Shown piece by piece: positions 7,031 to 12,723 of a stretch of 12,723 bases of DNA. The stretch covers positions 1 through 12,723 of the forward strand of contig CAMJHU010000014.1 of the NCBI GenBank assembly GCA_946405565.1, in the 5' to 3' direction. The translations under genes and the position numbers were made by a program. The first letter of the stretch is position 1. Every line of letters starts with the position of its first letter. The stretch comes from an uncultured Clostridia bacterium. Lineage in GTDB: Bacteria; Bacillota; Clostridia; Oscillospirales; Acutalibacteraceae. Below the pieces are notes generated by a model. The model saw nothing but the letters and a program-made list of their open reading frames with translations. It searched no databases and was not told the origin of the DNA.

Positions 7031-7843
7031 TCAGGAATTCCCGAATACAATCTGTTCCGCTTCCGCCACTTTATCAATGAGCTTGGTGTGGGGGAGATAG
7101 TAGAACGTATAGCGGTGTCCCTTTTGGAGTTCGCTGCTGCTGCCGCTGTACCGGAGAGAGAGAGATTCACCGCTGGTGCCTTTGATGATAATTTCCGTTC
7201 GTCCCGGTCCCGCCAGAACCCCCATACTGGGAGAAGCAGCGGAGACGGTGCCTGTGACGGCTGTCAATTCGGGGTCGCTGACCGAAATGTCGCGTATGGA
7301 GGGAATGGCCTTCATGATAAACAGTACTGCCAGCAGGGCAAAGAGTCCTGCCGCTACCCATGCGAACCGACGGCGTATTTTGTGATGTACAACCGAAAAG
7401 AGGAAAATCACCGTGGCAACGGTGAAACTCAGAAGAGCAATGGCGCTCAGATATAGTACATAGACTCCGAGCGGATCGAAGAGAATGCCGAACCCCAGTC
7501 CGATCAGAATCATGCTGCACAGTGCCGTTGCCGATGTGAGCGCAATCGGGCGAACGGTCGCACGTCCGAGCGGAATCATGCTGTTGTCAGCGAGGGAATT
7601 GCCGAGCGCGTTCACGACCTGTATCCGTGTAAAAAAGATAAAATAGTGCAGAATGAGTGCTGCTGTGACGATAGACAGCAGCAGTCCGGCGGCGAGAAAG
7701 AAAAATCCGACGCGGCTGTCAAGCGTCAGCCACGACGGCATAATGGCGCCGTATCGTCGGCTGACGCCGATGATGCCCAAAAGCACCGTACCCACCAATG
7801 TGGCGGCTATGACCGGCACCCCTTTTGCTATCTTTTGCTGCAT
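7031..7843 (-). CDS. Uncharacterised integral membrane protein with C-terminal soluble domain
   Basis: I do not recognise this 270-residue protein. It shows five predicted membrane helices, at about 9-26, 45-70, 101-121, 127-152 and 160-179. A soluble domain follows (about 190-270) with a beta-rich look: VTGTVSAAS, TEIIIKGTSGESLSLRYSG, HRYTFYYLPHTKLID, AEQIVF. That pattern suggests a small beta-barrel, but this is inference. With the basic N terminus inside, an odd number of helices puts the C-terminal domain outside the cell; the basic loops HHKIRRR and VSRR are consistent with cytoplasmic faces only in part. The start ATG has AGGAAGGA upstream with a 9-base spacer. A strong promoter lies at 7944-7916 and the gene is monocistronic, ending at a bidirectional terminator. 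No catalytic motif is visible. Confidence 0.8.
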   Translation of the reverse strand: MQQKIAKGVPVIAATLVGTVLLGIIGVSRRYGAIMPSWLTLDSRVGFFFLAAGLLLSIVTAALILHYFIFFTRIQVVNALGNSLADNSMIPLGRATVRPIALTSATALCSMILIGLGFGILFDPLGVYVLYLSAIALLSFTVATVIFLFSVVHHKIRRRFAWVAAGLFALLAVLFIMKAIPSIRDISVSDPELTAVTGTVSAASPSMGVLAGPGRTEIIIKGTSGESLSLRYSGSSSELQKGHRYTFYYLPHTKLIDKVAEAEQIVFGNS

Positions 7844-7890
7844 ATTTCAAAATCCTTCCTGATGATGGTGTCCTGATAATTATGTCATCA

Positions 7891-7900
7891 TGGTATACCA
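7891..7900. promoter_or_regulatory. Perfect palindrome just downstream of the membrane protein promoter
   Basis: TGGTATACCA is a perfect 10-bp palindrome. It lies roughly 9-18 bases downstream of the transcription start predicted from the -10 at 7921-7916, a typical place for a repressor operator. No regulator can be named. Confidence 0.3.
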
Positions 7901-7915
7901 ACCACATTTTACCAT

Positions 7916-7944
7916 ATATTAACACACTATTAACAAATTGTCAA
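7916..7944 (-). promoter_or_regulatory. Sigma-A promoter for the membrane protein gene
   Basis: On the - strand a consensus -35 TTGACA (7944-7939) and -10 TAATAT (7921-7916) are separated by exactly 17 bases. The predicted leader is about 65 bases long. Confidence 0.82.
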
Positions 7945-8022
7945 TGGTGTTTTTTGTGATGAATTCCCTATGCCATCGTACGCTGCAAATCGCGGTTGTC
8001 CCACCGTTTCTACAAATTCCAC

Positions 8023-8051
8023 TTGCAATTGACGGGTTTTTGTGATAATAT
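8023..8051 (+). promoter_or_regulatory. Probable promoter for the 8112-10544 gene pair
   Basis: -35 TTGCAA (8023-8028) and -10 TAATAT (8046-8051) are 17 bases apart. An overlapping reading, TGTGATAAT (8041-8049), offers an extended -10 instead. Either way transcription would start near 8058, about 55 bases before the ATG at 8112. Confidence 0.55.
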
Positions 8052-8111
8052 GAAAGACAGATTCGATTTTGTCTGAATGATTTTATGATATGAAGGAGCG
8101 AAGTAAAACGG

Positions 8112-8864
8112 ATGAACGGTGAATTGATGAACCTGTTTCAGCTTACGCTGGCAGCCAGACAGTCCCTTCGCACGGAGAAAGTCACTTTGCCGCCCTCAGA
8201 CAGTACATTGGTGGAGGGATACGACTTTCAGTTTGCTCAGCGGGGTGAGAAGGACGCGCTGCCCGCTGTACGGACGGAGCGTGTGGCGGATTGGCTTGAA
8301 CTGCTCCGGACGCGGGGCGCAAGGGATCTGAAACTGATCGTGGAGGATCAGATTGCCGATTATGAGGCGCTGCGGGGACTCAATGGGATGCCCTGTTGTC
8401 TGATCTGCTTCTATGACGACGGTGTGACGGTCTGGCAAAAGCGCTGGCTGTACAATCTGGTGAGCAAACGGTGTCATGTGCATATGGAAGAATTTGTGAT
8501 TCCCCAGCCGCCGCAGGAAAAGCCGGTATTCCGCGACGTCTCGCAGGATATGGTGATGCTGCTGGAGCGGCTTCGGTTATTGGCACAGAAGCTGGAACTC
8601 AGCCGGTTTGCCTTTGCGTTCCGTGCGGCGCAAAACAAACTGCAAGCCAATTTTGTGCCTGCTGATGGTATGATGTCGCCGGCGCATCGCCGTCTGTTGG
8701 CGGCGGCGACAGAAGCCTATGTGTTTGACGGTGAAGTGCCGTGGACGGAAGAGGGCAAGGCAGCCGCGGAGCAAAAGGGATTGCTGGAGGAATACCAATT
8801 ACTTACCGGAGAACTGTATCGGGGGATTGCGCTGTCCTATATGTATGCCGCCAACGAATGGTAA
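8112..8864 (+). CDS. Uncharacterised cytosolic protein upstream of the CAP-domain gene
   Basis: I do not recognise a characterised family for this 250-residue protein. It has no signal peptide and no membrane helix, so it is probably cytosolic. An N-terminal mixed region includes LKLIVEDQIADYEALRGL and CCLICFYDDGVTVWQKRW. A Pro-rich hinge follows at about 130-138 (PQPPQEKP). A helical C-terminal half then contains MVMLLERLRLLAQKLE and ends in EEYQLLTGELYRGIALSYMYAANEW-type sequence. From memory, endings of the form 'A-x-VF-x(n)-W ... GL-x-x-EY-x-x-L ... YA-x-NEW' recur in unnamed proteins of gut Clostridia; this recollection is unchecked. ATG 8112 has AAGGAG 13 bases upstream, so the in-frame ATG at 8127 is also possible. 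It precedes the CAP gene by 45 bases with no terminator between them, so they probably share a transcript. Confidence 0.75.
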   Translation: MNGELMNLFQLTLAARQSLRTEKVTLPPSDSTLVEGYDFQFAQRGEKDALPAVRTERVADWLELLRTRGARDLKLIVEDQIADYEALRGLNGMPCCLICFYDDGVTVWQKRWLYNLVSKRCHVHMEEFVIPQPPQEKPVFRDVSQDMVMLLERLRLLAQKLELSRFAFAFRAAQNKLQANFVPADGMMSPAHRRLLAAATEAYVFDGEVPWTEEGKAAAEQKGLLEEYQLLTGELYRGIALSYMYAANEW

Positions 8865-8894
8865 TTATCGTTCTGTCTGAGATGATCAAAGTAT

Positions 8895-8901
8895 AAGGAG
8901 G
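8895..8901 (+). promoter_or_regulatory. Ribosome binding site fixing the TTG start of the CAP-domain gene
   Basis: AAGGAGG is a full-consensus Shine-Dalgarno with an 8-base spacer to the TTG at 8910. The first codons (MKKGCKR) then form a standard signal-peptide n-region. Confidence 0.85.
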
Positions 8902-8909
8902 TTTTTTCA

Positions 8910-10544
8910 TTGAAAAAAGGTTGTAAAAGAGCATGGTTCCTGTCGGTACTGCTGCTGACGCTGGCATTTGTGTTCACGCTGCCGACACAGACGGCGGGGG
9001 TCATACAGGGACAAACCGTGTATGCTGCTGCCACCTACGGAAGCAAGCAGATGGAAGAATATGCGCGTGAAGTGGCGATACTGGTCAACCGTGAGCGCCG
9101 GGCGAAAGGGCTCAGTCCGCTGAAACTGTCCGACAAGCTGAGCGAAGTGGCGATTCTGCGCGCCAAAGAGACCGAAACGCTCTTTTCTCATACCCGTCCC
9201 AACGGCACAAGCTGCTTTACCGCGATGGACGAGGCGGAAATCGACTATTACTACGCAGGTGAAAACATTGCCTATGGGCAGAAGACGCCCGAAGCGGTGA
9301 TGAACGCGTGGATGAATTCCGAGGGACATCGCAACAATATTCTCAGCGAGACGCCCAATTATCTCGGCGTAGGCGTGACCTATAACAATAACCGTTTCTA
9401 TTGGGTGCAGCTTTTTGCTTCATCCGGCAATTTGGACGGAAAGGTTCCCGCCGATCAGGAAACCGTCACCCGCATTACACAGCACCCCGCCAATTATACC
9501 GGCAGGGAGGGGGATACGGCGACTTTTACAGTCAAGGCAGACGGCGACGGATTGACCTATCAGTGGCAGCTTTCGGACGATCAGGGCAAGACATGGCGTA
9601 CAAGCCTGACCAAATCGTCCACCTATACCGCCAAGCTCAGTGACAAGAATGACGGCCGCTATTTGTGCTGCATTGTAACCGACGCATATGGCAACCGTCT
9701 GATCTCCAATTCCGCCGTGATGAAGATTGCCAAGCTGACCATTACGCACCAACCCAGCGATGCCTCAGCCGGTCTGGGAGCGCAGGTGAATTTTGTGGTC
9801 AAAGCAACCGGCGAGAGCCTGTTGTATCAGTGGCAGCTCAGCGACAACAAGGGCGCTACGTGGCGCAACAGCGCGATTCGCACATCGGCGTATTACACAA
9901 CACTTACCGCTAAGCATAACGGGCGGTATGTGCGTTGCGTCATCACTGACAAATACGGCAACTCTGCCATATCTGACCAAGCGGAAATGCGCGTTTCTCC
10001 CGTGAAGATTACCGGACAGCCTGCGGATGTCACGGCTTCGCTCGGCGATCAGGTGAAGTTTACGGTCAAAGCCAAGGGCGACGGGCTGACCTACCAATGG
10101 CAGCTCAGCGATGACAGCGGCGCGACGTGGCGCAGCAGTTCCACCAAGGCAGCGACGTATACCACTACACTCAGCGATAAGAATATCGGTCGGTATGTGC
10201 GGTGTGTGGTGACGGATGCGTATGGCAATGAGACGGTGTCCGGCGCGGCTGCCATGCGGGTGCGCAAAGCAAAAATCGTCACCCAGCCGGTTTCTGTGAC
10301 AGTGGCAATCGGACAGCGTGTTACCTTCTCGGTCAAGGCGGAAGGTGAAGCACTGACCTATGCGTGGCAGCTCAGCGACGATAACGGTGTGACGTGGCGT
10401 CAGAGTTCCACCAAAACCGCGACGTATAGCACTACCCTCAGCGAAAAGAATAACGGTCGTTCAGCACGATGCGTTGTCACCGATAAGTACGGCAACCAGG
10501 TGGTTTCCCATACAGTTACCATGAAAGCCGTGACGGAAGAGTAA
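8910..10544 (+). CDS. Secreted CAP-domain (SCP/YkwD-like) protein with four Ig-like repeats
   Basis: This is a 544-residue exported protein. A signal peptide (basic MKKGCKR, hydrophobic core about 8-23) is probably cleaved near VYAA (37-40). A CAP domain fills about 48-175: YAREVAILVNRERRAKGLSPLKL, FSHTRPNGTSCF with His94, AGENIAYG (116-123) with Glu118, EGHRNNIL (138-145) with His140, and YLGVGVTY. These His/Glu positions match the conserved CAP cavity. Bacterial CAP proteins are secreted and often wall- or spore-associated; their chemistry is mostly unknown. Four Ig-like repeats follow with a regular 89-residue period, starting near 187, 276, 365 and 454. The protein ends just after the last repeat (MKAVTEE), with no LPXTG, SLH or LysM anchor. 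The TTG start is set by a consensus ribosome binding site. It is probably co-transcribed with 8112-8864. Confidence 0.9.
   Translation: MKKGCKRAWFLSVLLLTLAFVFTLPTQTAGVIQGQTVYAAATYGSKQMEEYAREVAILVNRERRAKGLSPLKLSDKLSEVAILRAKETETLFSHTRPNGTSCFTAMDEAEIDYYYAGENIAYGQKTPEAVMNAWMNSEGHRNNILSETPNYLGVGVTYNNNRFYWVQLFASSGNLDGKVPADQETVTRITQHPANYTGREGDTATFTVKADGDGLTYQWQLSDDQGKTWRTSLTKSSTYTAKLSDKNDGRYLCCIVTDAYGNRLISNSAVMKIAKLTITHQPSDASAGLGAQVNFVVKATGESLLYQWQLSDNKGATWRNSAIRTSAYYTTLTAKHNGRYVRCVITDKYGNSAISDQAEMRVSPVKITGQPADVTASLGDQVKFTVKAKGDGLTYQWQLSDDSGATWRSSSTKAATYTTTLSDKNIGRYVRCVVTDAYGNETVSGAAAMRVRKAKIVTQPVSVTVAIGQRVTFSVKAEGEALTYAWQLSDDNGVTWRQSSTKTATYSTTLSEKNNGRSARCVVTDKYGNQVVSHTVTMKAVTEE
9468..10529 (+). repeat. 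Four tandem Ig-like repeat units in the CAP-domain gene
   Basis: Units start near 9468, 9735, 10002 and 10269, an exact 267-bp (89-codon) period. All carry Y-x-W-Q-L-S-D-D/N-x-G-x-T-W-R, S-T-x-A/S-x-Y-x-x-x-L, and R/C-C-V/I-V/I-T-D. Unit 2 contains a 32-bp segment (9825-9856) repeated exactly in inverse orientation at 11071-11102 in the convergent gene. Confidence 0.9.
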
Positions 10545-10582
10545 CGATTCGGAAATCAATTTCACAAATAATCATACAGTAA

Positions 10583-10633
10583 AACAGCGCACACACTGCC
10601 TTTTGCAAGACAGCGTGTGCGCTGTTGGTTTTT
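10583..10633. terminator. Intrinsic terminator between the CAP gene and the convergent repeat-protein gene
   Basis: A 16-bp stem with one mismatch pairs 10583-10598 (AACAGCGCACACACTG) with 10611-10626 around a 12-base loop. On the + strand it is followed by GGTTTTT. On the - strand it is followed by TTTT, so weaker termination of the convergent gene is possible too. Confidence 0.82.
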
Positions 10634-10658
10634 GGCTTGTTTTGCTGACGGTTGAGGA

Positions 10659-12722
10659 CTATACGGCTTTCATAGTGACAATTTTGGAAATGACGGTGTT
10701 GCCGTATTTATCCGTGACCAAACAGCGGAGGCTTCTGCCGTTGTTTTTGGCAGAGAGCGTAGTAGAATAGCTGGCGGTTTTCACGGAACTGTTGCGCCAT
10801 GTGCTGCCGTCGTCAGAGAGCTGCCATTGATAGGTCAGGGTGCCGGGACCCTGTGCCGTCACTTGGAAGGATACCCGTTCTCCCATTCCCGCTTTGACGC
10901 TGACGGGCTGCTTGGTAATCTGAAGCGAAGAAATCTTCATGTAAGCCGCGTTGGATTTGACAGAATGACCATATGCGTCGGAGACGATACAGCGGAGATA
11001 GCGGGTATTGTTGGTATCGGAAAGAGTGGTGCAGTAGGTATCAGTGCGGTTGCTGCTGTCCCGCCACGAGGCGCCCTTGTTGTCGCTGAGCTGCCACTGA
11101 TAGCGGAGACTGCTGCCGGTCGCCTTTATGCGGAAGGTGACAAGATCCCCCTTGAGGGCAGTCACGCTCGCGGGCTGGGCGGTAATGACGGGTACGGTGG
11201 AGGTGCTTGTCATACAGGCGGCGTTGGAAGCGATGGAATTGCCGTATTTATCGGATACAACGCAGCGCACAAAGCGACCGTCATTTTTGGAGGAAATGGT
11301 GGTGGAATAAGTGTCGGTCTGATTGCTGCTGTTGCGCCAGTTGGTGCCCTGATCATCACTCAGCTGCCACTGATAGGTGATGCCGGGACCGCTGGCGCCG
11401 ATCCGGAAGGTGACCGCTTCGCCTTGCGCCGCCTGTACATCGACCGGCTGGCGGCTGATGGTGAGGGAAGAAACCTTCATGTAAACGGCGTTGGTTTTGG
11501 CATAATCACCACCGTTTTTAATGTAGCATCGGACATAGCGCCCGCTGTTGTTTTTGGTGAGGACGGTTTCGTAAACGGTGGAGGTGCAGGAGACATTGGT
11601 CCATGTTTCGCCCTTGTCATCGCTGATCTGCCATTGATACGACCTGCCTCCTTCGGCGGTGACGCGGAAGATCACGCTGTCGCCCGCCAGTCCCGTGACG
11701 CTCTGGGGCTGTGAAATGATTTTGACGCTGTTGAGGTAGATACGTGCCGTCTGCGAAGTGACAGTCGAACCCCCGGCGTCTTTGATGACGCACCGCATCA
11801 TGCGATTTTTCATGGCTTCGGTCATGGTATCGGTGAAAACAGACGTTGTCTGCTCCGTATCGACCCATGTTTTGCCGCTGTCATCGCTGAACTGCCAGAG
11901 ATAGGTCAGATTCATGCCGGTGGCGGTCACGCTCATGGAGAAGGAATTGCCCGCTGTGCGTGTCACATTTTTCGGTTGCTGCTGGATGGCGGGGGGATTG
12001 CACTTGAGGCGCACGGTCTGGGAAGTGGCGGTATGACCCTGACTGTCCGAAACCACGCAGCGCAGATATTGACCGACATTCTGTTCGGTCAGCGTGAGGG
12101 TGCAGCTGCTGCGGATGAACTGATTAGACAGATCTTCGTTCACCACGCAGTCCGCGGGTACGCCCTGCCAGATTTTTTTGTCAGAACTGAGCTGCCACTG
12201 ATAGGTCAGATTGCCATAGGCGTTGGCGCTGCACTGATAGGTCAATGGCTGTCCGAAATCGCCGGTTTTGCTGGAGGAAGGCTGCGTGCTGATGGCAAAT
12301 CCGGTGAGCAGATTTATCGTCCGTGAAATGACACGGTTGCCGTATTTATCAGTGACAATACAGCGAAGATAGATGGGGTTGTAATTGCTGTGGCGTAATT
12401 CATACCGACAGAAACTGTCTGTCGAGTCGATGTTTGTCCAATAGTCTCCCTCGTCCCCCGCATATTGCCCCTTCTGCCACTGATAGGTCAGACCTTCGCC
12501 GACCGCCTCAATGGAAAATTTGACAAGACTGCCATTGGAACCGATTCCGTCATAGGGCTGGGTGATGATGCGGGGCGGTTCGATGATTCTGACGGGGAAC
12601 GTGGCGGTCAGATTCTCATAGGAGACAGTGACGGTCTGTGTGCCAACGGTGTCAAAAGCCATCGGTGTATAGGCGAAACCGTCGATTAACTGACGGGTGG
12701 CACCGTTGGCATAATGCAGGAG
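10659..12722 (-). CDS. Large Ig-like repeat protein, C-terminal part (5' end outside window)
   Basis: The frame is open to the right edge, so the start and any signal peptide lie outside; the Met at 12662 is internal. The first visible segment (12722 to about 12580) reads ATRQLIDGFAYTP, FDTVGTQTVTVSYENLTATF, the pattern of a bacterial Ig-like group 3 (Big_3) domain, common in surface proteins. Seven Ig-like repeats follow; counted from Met 12662 they are 29-120, 121-221, 222-311, 312-398, 399-487, 488-578 and 579-667. Repeats 5-7 are close to the repeats of the neighbouring CAP protein. Repeats 1 and 2 have insertions and extra Cys, and repeat 2 keeps a B-strand Cys (144). The protein ends directly after repeat 7 (VTMKAV), with no anchor motif. 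A surface or adhesion role is likely from architecture only; the missing N-terminal part may hold an enzymatic or binding domain. Confidence 0.88.
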   Translation of the reverse strand, partial: LLHYANGATRQLIDGFAYTPMAFDTVGTQTVTVSYENLTATFPVRIIEPPRIITQPYDGIGSNGSLVKFSIEAVGEGLTYQWQKGQYAGDEGDYWTNIDSTDSFCRYELRHSNYNPIYLRCIVTDKYGNRVISRTINLLTGFAISTQPSSSKTGDFGQPLTYQCSANAYGNLTYQWQLSSDKKIWQGVPADCVVNEDLSNQFIRSSCTLTLTEQNVGQYLRCVVSDSQGHTATSQTVRLKCNPPAIQQQPKNVTRTAGNSFSMSVTATGMNLTYLWQFSDDSGKTWVDTEQTTSVFTDTMTEAMKNRMMRCVIKDAGGSTVTSQTARIYLNSVKIISQPQSVTGLAGDSVIFRVTAEGGRSYQWQISDDKGETWTNVSCTSTVYETVLTKNNSGRYVRCYIKNGGDYAKTNAVYMKVSSLTISRQPVDVQAAQGEAVTFRIGASGPGITYQWQLSDDQGTNWRNSSNQTDTYSTTISSKNDGRFVRCVVSDKYGNSIASNAACMTSTSTVPVITAQPASVTALKGDLVTFRIKATGSSLRYQWQLSDNKGASWRDSSNRTDTYCTTLSDTNNTRYLRCIVSDAYGHSVKSNAAYMKISSLQITKQPVSVKAGMGERVSFQVTAQGPGTLTYQWQLSDDGSTWRNSSVKTASYSTTLSAKNNGRSLRCLVTDKYGNTVISKIVTMKAV
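10662..12578 (-). repeat. Seven tandem Ig-like repeat units in the minus-strand surface gene
   Basis: The units average about 91 codons. The core is Q-P ... G-x-x-V-x-F-x-V-x-A-x-G ... Y-Q-W-Q-x-S-D-x-x-G-x-x-W ... Y-x-R-C-x-V-x-D-x-Y-G. The spacing of the first two units is expanded (92 and 101 residues), and the last three are the most regular (89-91). Confidence 0.88.
12579..12722 (-). other. Partial Big_3-like domain at the window edge
   Basis: The translated segment before the first Ig-like repeat contains Q-L-I-D-G-F-A-Y-T-P and D-T-V-G-T-Q-T-V-T-V-S-Y-E-N-L-T-A-T-F-P-V. This is the second half of a group 3 bacterial Ig-like domain. More such domains may lie upstream, outside the window. 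Confidence 0.65.
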
Positions 12723-12723
12723 T

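Noticed and set aside
7872..7890. Possible Fur/PerR-type box near GATAATTATGTCATCA
   Set aside because: The left half resembles GATAAT, but the right half has most positions wrong for GATAATnATTATC, so the match is not better than expected in A+T-rich leader DNA.
10827..11714. Gly/Ala-rich open frame on the + strand inside the minus-strand repeat gene (295 codons)
   Set aside because: Its periodic Gly-rich translation is only the reverse reading of the Ig-like repeats. No ribosome binding site or promoter fits, and the minus-strand frame has clear conserved repeats.
5213..12578. Tandem repeats as a possible CRISPR array
   Set aside because: The period is about 267 bp, the units are open and protein-coding, and they are diverged in DNA. 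There are no short identical repeats with unique spacers and no cas genes.

Overview
The window looks like a chromosomal segment of a moderately GC-rich Firmicute, most likely a gut-type Clostridia/Oscillospirales bacterium (inference). The evidence is the cdsA-dxr-rseP gene order, Shine-Dalgarno sites of the AAGGAGG type, frequent TTG/GTG starts, intrinsic terminators, a cytidylate kinase-like protein and a DUF4830-type protein, and secreted proteins built from 'YQWQ-S-D-G-TW' Ig-like repeats. I see no rRNA, tRNA, CRISPR, insertion sequence or prophage structural genes.

Region 1 (1-2801, + strand) is housekeeping: the 3' end of cdsA (phospholipid precursor), dxr (MEP isoprenoid pathway) and rseP (site-2 intramembrane protease), closed by a bidirectional terminator. 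Region 2 (2807-5029, - strand), read right to left, has a clear promoter, a cytidylate kinase-like gene, a strong terminator, a DUF4830-type membrane-anchored protein, and an SPL-like radical SAM protein. The radical SAM protein ends in a sequence matching the bacterial sliding-clamp-binding motif.

Region 3 (5148-7002, + strand) is one monocistronic gene for a secreted cell-wall hydrolase: phage-tail-lysozyme-like domain, peptidoglycan-binding domain, then three Ig-like repeats. Region 4 (7031-8111) holds an unrecognised five-helix membrane protein on the - strand and a divergent promoter region. Region 5 (8112-10633, + strand) pairs an unrecognised cytosolic protein with a secreted CAP-domain protein that carries four Ig-like repeats. 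Region 6 (10659 to the right edge, - strand) is the C-terminal part of a large repeat protein: a Big_3-like domain and seven more Ig-like repeats, with the 5' end outside the window.

The most distinctive content is the set of 14 related Ig-like repeats (3+4+7) in three nearby exported proteins. All 14 keep the F-strand-type Cys and the C-strand-type Trp, but nearly all lack the partner B-strand Cys. The two convergent repeat genes share near-identical segments in inverted orientation, including one exact 32-bp match, which suggests recombination or gene conversion. The likely joint role is cell-wall remodelling and surface display, but that is inference. I found no clearly new multi-gene system; the repeat family and the clamp-motif radical SAM protein are the best leads.
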